In this document: one piece after another, positions 40,946 through 48,847 of the stretch
Layout of the letters: each line of letters begins with the position of its first letter
How positions within the stretch are numbered: the first letter of the stretch is position 1
IMG/VR virus record: IMGVR_UViG_3300046460_000405
Span: 1 to 49,905 of that record
DNA length: 49,905 nucleotides
Direction: 5' to 3' (one strand)
Source of the DNA: a virus
Notes under the pieces: generated by a model
Told to the model about the DNA's origin: nothing
Seen by the model: the letters and a program-made list of their open reading frames with translations, nothing else
Database searches by the model: none
Program-made: the position numbers and the translations under genes

Positions 40946-43306
40946 ATGGCGAACAAACTCTCGCTCGGACTGGTGATTGGCGGTGCCGTCGACTCTTCGC
41001 TCGGCGCCGCCTTCAAGAACGTCAGCGGCGAAATGAAAAAACTCGAGGCGCAAACCATGCGCGCCAAGGGTTTGCAGAAAGTCATCGGCGAGACCATGCG
41101 CCTGCGCGATGAATGGAAAAAAGCCCACGACAGCGGTGCGGCCAATGCCGGCGCGCTGCTCAAAAAGCTTGAGGCCAATAACACCAGTCTGCGCAAGCAG
41201 GGTATTGAAGTCGGGCGCCTGCGCCACGAGTACCTGGCGCTGGGCAAGGTGGTGCGCAGCGCCGAGTTCAAGGCCAAAGGCATGGGGCAAGTGCAGGACG
41301 GACAGGAGAGCCTGCGCAGCGGGTTTGGTACGGCGGTGGCCGGCACCACCCTGGCCGCCGTGCCGACCAAAGTCAGCGCGGATTTTCAGGCGATCATTCG
41401 CGACATTGCGATCAAGGCCAATATTGCCAACACGCAGAAGGAAGTGAGCCTGACCCAGGCCGTGATCAAGGCGTCGAAAGACACCGGAATGGCCCGAAAT
41501 GAGGCCGCCGAGCTGGTCAACCAGTTGGTGGCCGGCGGCATGAAGGTCGAAGAGGCTCAGGCGTACTTACCCGACGCGGCCAAATTCGCGGTCGGGCAAG
41601 GCGCAGGTGGTGCTGAGACCGCGAAGATGATCGGCGCCTTGCGTCAGAGCGCCAAGATCAGTGACCCCGCTGAAATGCTGAAGGCGCTGGAGGCGATTGC
41701 CTTTCAAGGACAGCAAGGCAGCTTTGAAGCGGCCGACATGGCCAAGTGGTTTCCGGAGATGCTGGCCGGCATGGCCAACATGGGGGTGACTGGTCAGGAT
41801 GCGGTGACGCAGTTGGGGGCCATGCTACAGGTGCAGATGAAGTCGGCCGGCAGTGCCGATGAGGCGGCCAACAATCTGAAAAACCTGATGTCGAAGATCG
41901 GCTCGTCGGAGACGGTCAAAGCCTTTACCGATGCCGGCATCGATTACGATGCGTCGATGAAGGACGCCATCGGCAAGGGGCGCTCGCCGTTGGAAGCGTT
42001 GATTGATGTGACGCAGCAATACGTGCAGAAAACCAATCCGCAAAAAGCCGCGGCGTTTAATGCACAGGTCGCACAGATCGAGCAGGAAAAAGATCCGGCT
42101 AAGCGCGAAGGCATGATCAAGGCCTTCGAGGAAATGTTGCGCACGGGTGACATCATTGGCGACATGCAGGCACGTACCGCGCTGATTGCAGCCATGCAGA
42201 ACAAGGGGCTGTACAAGGACCTGAAAAACCTTAAAAGCAGCGATGGCGCGAGCGCCTCCGGGGTTCTCGACAAGAACCTGGCCGAACGCCGCGAGACTTC
42301 GTCGCAACGCTGGGCCGAAACCGGTCAGGCGTTCAACGATTCGCTGCGGGCCATTGGCGATGCCCTGCGGCCGGCGACGGATGCGCTGGCGACCGGTATC
42401 GCCGGCGCGGCGCGGGGCTTGACCGCGTTAGCAGAGGAATCGCCCAAGGTGGTCATGGGCCTGGCGGCAGTGAGTGCCGGGGCATTGGTGCTGGGCAAAG
42501 CCTGGGCCACGCTGAAGATCGGCCGGGGCCTGGCCAACATCGCGCGCGGTTCGGCCGGCGACCGGTCCAACATCGTCCAGCGGGTGTTCGTGACCAACGC
42601 GAATGACGGCGACGACGACGGGCTGGATCATGGCAAAGAAGGGAAGGGCGGAAAGGGCAAAGGCCCTGCAAGTAGGATGTCCCGGGGCATGAAAGTCGGC
42701 GGGGCGCTGGCGGTGGTCGATGCCGGCTTTAAGGTGGTGGACACGTACCAGAACGCTACCACCCGTGATGAAAAGGCCGAAGGCTACGGCGAGGCGGCGG
42801 GCGGTCTGGCCGGTGGTTTGGCGGGGGCAGCAGCCGGTGCGGCCATTGGTTCAGTCATCCCGCTGATTGGAACCGCGATTGGCGGAATAATCGGTGGCGC
42901 GCTCGGCGCCTGGGGTGGCGGTGATGTGGGCGCGGCTGTCGGCAAAACGTTGTTCGGCGGGCCGGACACGCCGGACACGCCGGTCATCCCCAAAGCGCCG
43001 ATCGGCGTCTTGCCCATGGCCGCCGGCCCGGGGGTGGGCGCGGTCGTGCGCTCGATGGACAGCGCCCCTGCAGCGCCGGTGACGGCGGCGGCATTGATGG
43101 CGACCACGGCGCCACAGACGCCCGAATGGCCGAAGGTCAATCAGCAATTTACCTTCGCCCCGGCCCCGGTCATTAACGTGCAGGGCGATGTGAAAGACCC
43201 TGCGCAGTTAGCCCAAGCGTTGATGCCGCACCTGCAGCGCCAGCTTGAGGACTTCGCCCGAGACGCGCAGGCCCGCCAGTTGTTTGATGCGCCCCATGTG
43301 GGCTAA
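40946..43306 (+). CDS. Tail tape measure protein
   Basis: A 786-residue tape measure protein. It is helical with coiled-coil parts at the N-terminus (KNVSGEMKKLEAQTMRAKG, KKLEANNTSLRKQG), a conserved central domain (LPDAAKFAVGQGAGGAETA, DMAKWFPEMLAGMANMG) and strongly hydrophobic Gly/Ala segments near residues 605-660 that may enter the host membrane. P2 gpT has 815 residues, so the tail should be about as long as that of P2. Confidence 0.92.
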   Translation: MANKLSLGLVIGGAVDSSLGAAFKNVSGEMKKLEAQTMRAKGLQKVIGETMRLRDEWKKAHDSGAANAGALLKKLEANNTSLRKQGIEVGRLRHEYLALGKVVRSAEFKAKGMGQVQDGQESLRSGFGTAVAGTTLAAVPTKVSADFQAIIRDIAIKANIANTQKEVSLTQAVIKASKDTGMARNEAAELVNQLVAGGMKVEEAQAYLPDAAKFAVGQGAGGAETAKMIGALRQSAKISDPAEMLKALEAIAFQGQQGSFEAADMAKWFPEMLAGMANMGVTGQDAVTQLGAMLQVQMKSAGSADEAANNLKNLMSKIGSSETVKAFTDAGIDYDASMKDAIGKGRSPLEALIDVTQQYVQKTNPQKAAAFNAQVAQIEQEKDPAKREGMIKAFEEMLRTGDIIGDMQARTALIAAMQNKGLYKDLKNLKSSDGASASGVLDKNLAERRETSSQRWAETGQAFNDSLRAIGDALRPATDALATGIAGAARGLTALAEESPKVVMGLAAVSAGALVLGKAWATLKIGRGLANIARGSAGDRSNIVQRVFVTNANDGDDDGLDHGKEGKGGKGKGPASRMSRGMKVGGALAVVDAGFKVVDTYQNATTRDEKAEGYGEAAGGLAGGLAGAAAGAAIGSVIPLIGTAIGGIIGGALGAWGGGDVGAAVGKTLFGGPDTPDTPVIPKAPIGVLPMAAGPGVGAVVRSMDSAPAAPVTAAALMATTAPQTPEWPKVNQQFTFAPAPVINVQGDVKDPAQLAQALMPHLQRQLEDFARDAQARQLFDAPHVG

Positions 43307-43315
43307 GGAAAAGTG

Positions 43316-44173
43316 ATGGCGGATGAAAAAAACTACCTGGAGCACCTGCAGGGTGGTCTCAAATACATGGTCGATGCGGGTGAAGCCGGCCGCACGGCCA
43401 TCGAGTCGATGACCGGGCCCATGAATGGCGCGCTCAATGAAATCAGCGGGGCGGCCGATGCGCTGGAAGGCTTGCCCTTTCTCAGCGAGGACCTGAGCGA
43501 CAAGACCCGGCGTCTGCAAAGTGCAATCAACTCGGCACAGGCCAAGATCGGCAAGGTGGCCAGCTTCTATAACCAGACCCAGCGTGCGCTGGCCGGGTTT
43601 GAACAGCATTTTTCCGCGCTGACCGAACAGATTGGTCGCTTTGGCGCGGCGTTCAATAAAGTCGCCGGCAAGGCCAATGCCGCGTTGGGCAACATCTTCC
43701 CCACCGAATGGTTTGCCGGCGACATGTCGCCGATTCCCGACGCGGTTAAGCCGTTCCCGCACCTACTGATTCTCTACCCTCTGAAAGCCAATGAGCGGCC
43801 GTACTACTTCAACCTGGACACGGCGGCGTTTGACGAGCTGCGCCGGCAGACGGCGTTTCGCTGGGCCGCGCAGGAACGCCTGACCCGGCGTCCGGCGCAA
43901 CAGGCGGTAGGCTTGGGCGAGGAAAAAATCACCATCAAGGGCGCGATCTACCCAAGCTTCAAAGGCGGCCTGAAGCAGCTGGATAGGCTGCGCAGCATCG
44001 GTGCCAAGTTGCTGCCGCTGAACCTCACCACCGGTTATGGCGAGGTACTGGGCAACTGGTGCCTGACCAACATCGACGAGGAGCAAAGCGCTTTGCTGCC
44101 AGGCGCCATTCCGCGCAAGCAAGGCTTTTCATTGGAGTTTGTCCGTTATGGCGATGACCTGCAGAACGGCTGA
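43316..44173 (+). CDS. Tail protein gpU with N-terminal extension
   Basis: A 285-residue protein. The C-terminal 130 residues match P2 gpU (HLLILYPLKANERPYYFNLD, IKGAIYPSFKGGLKQLDRLR, GEVLGNWCLTNIDEEQS), which seals the tail. The first 150 residues are an unusual helical extension (GALNEISGAADALEGLP, DKTRRLQSAINSAQAKIGKV), like a coiled-coil piece of a tape measure. P2 gpU is only 159 residues. AAGGAA lies 5 bases before the ATG at 43316. Confidence 0.82.
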   Translation: MADEKNYLEHLQGGLKYMVDAGEAGRTAIESMTGPMNGALNEISGAADALEGLPFLSEDLSDKTRRLQSAINSAQAKIGKVASFYNQTQRALAGFEQHFSALTEQIGRFGAAFNKVAGKANAALGNIFPTEWFAGDMSPIPDAVKPFPHLLILYPLKANERPYYFNLDTAAFDELRRQTAFRWAAQERLTRRPAQQAVGLGEEKITIKGAIYPSFKGGLKQLDRLRSIGAKLLPLNLTTGYGEVLGNWCLTNIDEEQSALLPGAIPRKQGFSLEFVRYGDDLQNG

Positions 44174-44354
44174 CGGGGATCTGCTCGACACCCTGTGCCA
44201 TCACTATTACGGCCACCTGAACCGCAGCGTCGAGGCGGTGCTGGCGGCCAATCAGGGCCTGGCCGATGAGCCACAACCGTTTCGGGCCGGCGTGCTGATC
44301 ACGCTGCCGGACCTGGTGGTGGAGACGGACAGCGTCATTTCGTTGTGGGAGTGA
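44148..44354 (+). CDS. Tail protein gpX (LysM-like)
   Basis: A 68-residue P2 gpX-like protein: GDLLDTLCHHYYGHL, then VEAVLAANQGLADEP and FRAGVLITLPDL, the LysM-like fold. It joins the tail tip and baseplate hub. It begins inside the end of the U gene, with GGAG 10 bases upstream. A TTG start 9 bases earlier is possible. Confidence 0.85.
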   Translation: MAMTCRTADGDLLDTLCHHYYGHLNRSVEAVLAANQGLADEPQPFRAGVLITLPDLVVETDSVISLWE

Positions 44355-44365
44355 TCCCGTTACCC

Positions 44366-44390
44366 AGCCCGCGCGTGCGGGCTTTTTCTT
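44366..44390 (+). terminator. Hairpin linker after gpX
   Basis: AGCCCGC and GCGGGCT around loop GCGT, then five T. It precedes the gpD ATG by 16 bases. Confidence 0.7.
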
Positions 44391-44405
44391 GTCTGGAGTG
44401 CCCAC

Positions 44406-45440
44406 ATGCAACCGCTCTTCCGCATCGTCGCCGACGGTGCCGACATCACCACCTTGATCAATGATCGGCTGGTTTCTCTGCAGTTGTCCGATCGGCCCGG
44501 CATGGCCTCGGATTCGTTTGAGCTGCGCATTGATGATCGCGACGGCGCGGTGGCGTTGCCTGTGCGCGGCGCGAGCATCGAGGTCTACCTGGGGTATGCC
44601 GGCGCTGACCTGACGCGCATGGGTCGCTACACCGTGGACGAAGTGGCAGTCTCCGGCCCGCCGGACACCTTGGTGATCAGCGGCAAGGCCAGCGACATGC
44701 GCGGCAGCGGCAAAACCACACGCAGTGGCAGCTGGGAGGACGTCAGCTTGGCGCAGGTCGTCGGCGATGTGGCCGTGCGCAATGGCTGGCAGCCGTCGTG
44801 CCCGGTCGACACTCGGGTGCCGCGCATGGATCAGCTGAATGAATCCGACTTCAACTTCATCACTCGCGTGGCCAAGAAACATGACTGCACGGCCAAGGTC
44901 GCCGACGGCAAGTTGTTGGTTCTGCCGCGCCAGGGCGGGCAAAGCGCCAGTGGCAAGGCCTTGGGTGTGATCACCTTGCAACGCCATGACGTCACACGTT
45001 GGCAGTTTCGCTTGAGCGACCGCAGCGCCCATCAAGGGGTCAGCACCCAGTACCAGGACCCGGCCAGCGGCGAGCTGTTGGTCTCGCACCTGGACAACCC
45101 CAACGTGCCCGAAGGCCTGCCGCCGGTGCACACCGATCGGCATATTTACCCGGACCGCTCGGCAGCCGATGAGGCCGCCAAGGCACGCCTGGCTGCGTTC
45201 AACCGATCCACCGCCTCGGTGCGCCTCGATCTGCCCGGCCGGACCGACCTGTTTGCCGAAAGCATGATCCAGGCGCAAGGCTTCAAGCGTGGGCTCGATG
45301 GCGAATACCTGGTGGAGTCGGTGGATCACACCTTCACCCCGTCTGGGTGGACGGTGTCGGTCGAGTGTAATGGCGGCAAGGAGGGCAAAGCCAAGGCCTC
45401 CGGCAAGCCGCAGAAGGTCGTGCTTGAAGTACCGGATTGA
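44406..45440 (+). CDS. Tail hub protein gpD (late control family)
   Basis: A 344-residue P2 gpD-like protein: FRIVADGADITTLINDRLVS, then SDSFELRIDDRDG, DEVAVSGPPDTLVISGKA and the C-terminal hub domain. It forms the trimeric hub that carries the V spike. It is the last recognised structural gene. Confidence 0.9.
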   Translation: MQPLFRIVADGADITTLINDRLVSLQLSDRPGMASDSFELRIDDRDGAVALPVRGASIEVYLGYAGADLTRMGRYTVDEVAVSGPPDTLVISGKASDMRGSGKTTRSGSWEDVSLAQVVGDVAVRNGWQPSCPVDTRVPRMDQLNESDFNFITRVAKKHDCTAKVADGKLLVLPRQGGQSASGKALGVITLQRHDVTRWQFRLSDRSAHQGVSTQYQDPASGELLVSHLDNPNVPEGLPPVHTDRHIYPDRSAADEAAKARLAAFNRSTASVRLDLPGRTDLFAESMIQAQGFKRGLDGEYLVESVDHTFTPSGWTVSVECNGGKEGKAKASGKPQKVVLEVPD

Positions 45441-45497
45441 TTGCTCAGGAGCTTGAATTGCCCGAGTCAGTGTTTCAAAAATCAAAATAAAAGGAGC

Positions 45498-45531
45498 GGC
45501 CAGGCTGGATGCGTCAACATCCAGCCTGGCC
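45498..45531. repeat. Perfect 14-bp hairpin after gpD
   Basis: GGCCAGGCTGGATG and its exact complement around a 6-base loop (CGTCAA). It is 57 bases after the gpD stop and may end the late transcript, though no T tract follows on the plus strand. Confidence 0.75.
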
Positions 45532-45606
45532 ACCGTCCCCGCAGATTGTCCCTGCAAGTCCCGCCAAGGCTCCTGCTCTGTGCACAAAGCGGAGCGAGCC
45601 TAGCAC

Positions 45607-45622
45607 CTGTTTATTTATACAG
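45607..45622. promoter_or_regulatory. LexA-like box before the methylase gene
   Basis: CTGTTTATTTATACAG has the CTG-N10-CAG form of gamma-proteobacterial SOS boxes with an AT-rich centre, 16 bases before the methylase ATG. It suggests LexA repression and induction after DNA damage. Confidence 0.7.
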
Positions 45623-45638
45623 TAAAGGTCTTGCTATC

Positions 45639-46433
45639 ATGTCTACCCCTATCATCCCTTGGATGGGCGGCAAACGCCGTCTGGCCGATCGCCTTATTCC
45701 CCTGTTTCCACCCCATGAATGCTACGTCGAAGTCTTTGCCGGCGGCGCCGCGCTGTACTTCATGCGCCCCCAGGCGGCGCCGGTGGAAGTGCTCAACGAC
45801 ATCAACGGCGATTTGGTGACGTTGTACCGCGTGGTACAGAACCATCTCGAAGAGTTCGTGCGCCAATTCAAATGGGCGCTCAGTTCACGCCAGGTGTTCG
45901 AGTGGCAGAAGATGACCCGCGTCGAAACTCTCACCGACATCCAGCGCGCCGCCCGATTTTTCTACCTGCAGCACCATGCGTTCGCCGGCAAGGTCTCCGG
46001 GCAGACTTTCGGCACCGCCACCACCACACCGTCGATCAACCTGCTGCGCATCGAAGAAAATCTCTCAAACGCCTGGCAGCGCCTGTCCGGCACCTATGTG
46101 GAAAACCTGCCCTGGCTGGAATGTGCCGAGCGCTACGACCGCGCGCATACCTTCCACTACATGGACCCGCCGTACTGGCAGACCGCAGGCTATGGCGTGG
46201 ATTTTCCATTCGAAAACTACGAGCGCATGGCCGACTTTATGCGCCACTGCAAGGGCAGGGTGATGGTCAGCATCAACGACCACCCGGACATCCGCCGGGT
46301 GTTCGAAGGCTTTCACTTTGAGACGCTGGATATTCGTTACACCACGACCAACCAGCGGCAGGGCAAGGCCGAGGTAAGCGGCGAGCTGGTGATCATGAAT
46401 TGGGAGCCGGCAGCGTTGGGAGGACTCTTTTGA
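45639..46433 (+). CDS. DNA adenine methylase (Dam family)
   Basis: A 264-residue D12-class N6-adenine methyltransferase: IIPWMGGKRRLADRLIPLFP and EVFAGGAAL form the AdoMet site, and MDPPYW is the catalytic DPPY motif; the C-terminus has RYTTTNQRQGK. I chose the ATG at 45639 because a purine-rich AAAGG precedes it; the frame runs upstream through non-coding sequence. It probably modifies phage DNA against host restriction or alters host methylation. The LexA-like box and 200-base leader suggest separate control from the tail operon. Confidence 0.9.
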   Translation: MSTPIIPWMGGKRRLADRLIPLFPPHECYVEVFAGGAALYFMRPQAAPVEVLNDINGDLVTLYRVVQNHLEEFVRQFKWALSSRQVFEWQKMTRVETLTDIQRAARFFYLQHHAFAGKVSGQTFGTATTTPSINLLRIEENLSNAWQRLSGTYVENLPWLECAERYDRAHTFHYMDPPYWQTAGYGVDFPFENYERMADFMRHCKGRVMVSINDHPDIRRVFEGFHFETLDIRYTTTNQRQGKAEVSGELVIMNWEPAALGGLF

Positions 46434-46520
46434 ACTGACAGCTTTCGACCCAAGTAGTCCTTGGTAAATACCCGTTTTTTGGCCGGTAGAGTTCCAATCT
46501 GCGTAGGGTCAAAGCTAAAT

Positions 46521-48353
46521 CTACTTATCGCTTGAGTTTGGAAGGTGGTTGACGGCATCACGCAAGGGGTAAAAACCGTATCGACCATTACCGCGAACGC
46601 GCGTGAACGTGATGGGGTCGAGCAACTCTGCGGTTTCTGTTTTTATCGGTTCGTTCTCGAGAACGATGACTTGACCACGCCCACGCCATGTCGACATCCA
46701 GTCATAGAACCGGTCGATGACAGTCGCAGGCAAAACATCATGATCTTCGGTCGAGTCGGGGTCGGCGTAAGTCTTCAGTGGGGAGTCAAGCACAACGGCA
46801 CCAAGATGAGGGTGACCTTTCTCTAGCGCGTGTTCCATGAGCGCAACCACCAGAGCAGACAGATAAAGTCCTCTCACGCCGGCTCCGTAGCTCAAGCGAG
46901 AACGGTCGTCGATACGCAGATCGCAGCCTTCATCGTCTAAACCGATGTTTTGGATGGCCGTAAACCCCCAATCGTTCAACAACTGTTTCGCGCGGTTGGC
47001 CACCTCGCGCCCAAATACACCACCGGCTCGAGTCACCTTGATGCGTTTGCGCTCGCTCGCTTTACTAAGGCGTTCGATCTCGGCCACCAAGTGCTGAATC
47101 TCGCTAAAATAGCTCAGTTGTTCGGACAGTTCTGAACGTCGAAGCGCCATTTTTTTTGGATTGGCAGTAAACTCAACGCGCGTGTTATTGAGCACCGTTG
47201 TTTCAGTGTTCTGAAGGGCATTAAGCTCGGCCACAAGTTCGGAGGCGAGTACCTTTAGATCTTGGTAGCGGTCTCGCTCACGTTCTAGGGCTGCGAGCAA
47301 GCCGATGCGGAGTGCACTAATCTTCTTCGTTTCAGCTGTAATAGCTGCTCGGTACCGGTTAGGCGCCGCAGGGCGCAGATCGTTAGGGTCTACTTGGCTC
47401 TCTGCCGGCGTACCGCACAACGGGCAGTCCACTATCGGCAGTTCTTGGAAGAACGCGACCCCCTCGTTAGTGCCTCCCAGGCGTGCTTGGTCGTTTGCGT
47501 ATTTTTTGTCCAGGAGCTCGAAGCGGCCGATCATGGACTGCGTGTGACCCCGTTTGTTCTCAACCTGACGCAATTTATCTGAGGTTTCCGCGAGCTTTCT
47601 GCGCAACTCCTGTAGTGCGGAAGCACGCGCGTCGTATTGGCTCGTCATTGCCGATAGGGTCGCGTCAACTCGCTCGAGAGCATCTTCTACTTCGTTGCGC
47701 TTCAAGTCTTTCGGCATGAGGGCTTCGATACGTTTGAGAGCAGCCTCGGCAGCCTGTAGCTCTCCGCGCGCAAGCTGAACCTCCTTTGCGGACTTCCGCA
47801 GCTGAATGGCCGAGTCATCGGTGCCTGTCACGAACAGGTGGAACGCAGCTTCATGCTTTGGTACGGCAAAACCTCTGCCTGCACTGGGTTGCTTGGCAGG
47901 CAAGTCGGACTGCGACCATAACGACCAGTGACGGAGGTCGTCACCTGTTACAGCGCCGCGCTCACTGTGGTTGCGAAGAATTTGTTTGCCACTTGCACCG
48001 CACAGAGCGACGAGCAACTCCCCGAGGTCTTGTTCCAGCTGTTCGAAAGCCTTGTCCTCCGTGCTGCCGATTAAGCGGGAGTAGACAGACGCGCCTCCAC
48101 CAGAAAGCCCCCGGCGTACTTCGTATTCAAAGTCTTTCGCTTCAAAACGCAGGCGGAACTCCTGGTAACCCTGTGTCAAAGGGAATGATTCCGGAAGGTC
48201 ATTCCCTCCCAGCATGTACCAGAGGCAATCGTAAATGTAGGATTTTCCGGTCTCGCTAGGGCCTCGAATCAGCTTTCGGTTGGGATGGAAACAAACCTCG
48301 GCAACTTCGCGGTCTGGTCCATGGACCGACAGCGATGTGAGAACTATACCCAT
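46521..48353 (-). CDS. ABC-3C system ATPase
   Basis: A 610-residue Rad50/SbcC-like ABC ATPase of ABC-three-component defence systems. Walker A is GPSETGKS (residues 31-38). A long coiled coil follows from about residue 180, with a zinc-hook-like CPLCG at 310-314. The C-terminal half has SYGAGVRGLYLSALV as signature region and LGAVVLDSPLK as Walker B. It overlaps the middle component by 10 bases. In the family the ATPase is thought to sense or process DNA and control the nuclease partner. Confidence 0.85.
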   Translation of the reverse strand: MGIVLTSLSVHGPDREVAEVCFHPNRKLIRGPSETGKSYIYDCLWYMLGGNDLPESFPLTQGYQEFRLRFEAKDFEYEVRRGLSGGGASVYSRLIGSTEDKAFEQLEQDLGELLVALCGASGKQILRNHSERGAVTGDDLRHWSLWSQSDLPAKQPSAGRGFAVPKHEAAFHLFVTGTDDSAIQLRKSAKEVQLARGELQAAEAALKRIEALMPKDLKRNEVEDALERVDATLSAMTSQYDARASALQELRRKLAETSDKLRQVENKRGHTQSMIGRFELLDKKYANDQARLGGTNEGVAFFQELPIVDCPLCGTPAESQVDPNDLRPAAPNRYRAAITAETKKISALRIGLLAALERERDRYQDLKVLASELVAELNALQNTETTVLNNTRVEFTANPKKMALRRSELSEQLSYFSEIQHLVAEIERLSKASERKRIKVTRAGGVFGREVANRAKQLLNDWGFTAIQNIGLDDEGCDLRIDDRSRLSYGAGVRGLYLSALVVALMEHALEKGHPHLGAVVLDSPLKTYADPDSTEDHDVLPATVIDRFYDWMSTWRGRGQVIVLENEPIKTETAELLDPITFTRVRGNGRYGFYPLRDAVNHLPNSSDK

Positions 48354-48847
48354 GATTCATCTCCATCTTGTGCCATCAATTCGAGTTCCGCGCCCCATAG
48401 GTGACCGCTCGCAGCAAATTGGGCGGTTAGTGCGACGGAGTCAGCTTGGGCATAGCGCTCGGCTGCCCACGCACATCGCTGCTCAAGATCATGCAAGTAG
48501 CTTGACGTGAGAGCGCCCGTCATAGTCCTTGCGACTTCGCCAGCAAAGTAATTGATGCCATCTGCGCTCCATGTAGCTGTCACCAAGCCTCGCGTGCTCA
48601 TGAGGTAGAGGCCCTGCTCAATCAGCTCGCGTCTACTCATCAGTTCTGCGCCTCGGAATGGGATGGGAGTATGTAGACTGCTCGGCCCATCCAGATCAGC
48701 GGAGTACACAACGGCATAGTCCAGTAGAACCAGTTTTTGAAGATCCGCCCCCCGCGGCATGAGTGCCTGCAGGAGATAAACCATGCGGATGCCAAGTTCA
48801 AATGGGTTATTGAATACAGGCAGCGCCTGCCGTTTTACTTGACCCAC
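48344..48847 (-). CDS. ABC-3C middle component
   Basis: A 167-residue protein that fits the middle component of ABC-three-component systems: FNNPFELGIRMVYLLQALMP, then LLDYAVVYSADLDG and a helical C-terminus (AGEVARTMTGALTSSYLHDL). It overlaps the effector upstream and the ATPase downstream by 13 and 10 bases, so all three are translated together. It is thought to bridge effector and ATPase. Confidence 0.8.
   Translation of the reverse strand: MGQVKRQALPVFNNPFELGIRMVYLLQALMPRGADLQKLVLLDYAVVYSADLDGPSSLHTPIPFRGAELMSRRELIEQGLYLMSTRGLVTATWSADGINYFAGEVARTMTGALTSSYLHDLEQRCAWAAERYAQADSVALTAQFAASGHLWGAELELMAQDGDESWV

Noticed and set aside
46440-46516. Inverted repeat AGCTTTCGACCC ... GGGTCAAAGCT as right end of the prophage
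   Set aside because: The arms are short and imperfect and contain nothing of the tRNA-Ser end, so it does not qualify as attR. It may be a terminator structure.
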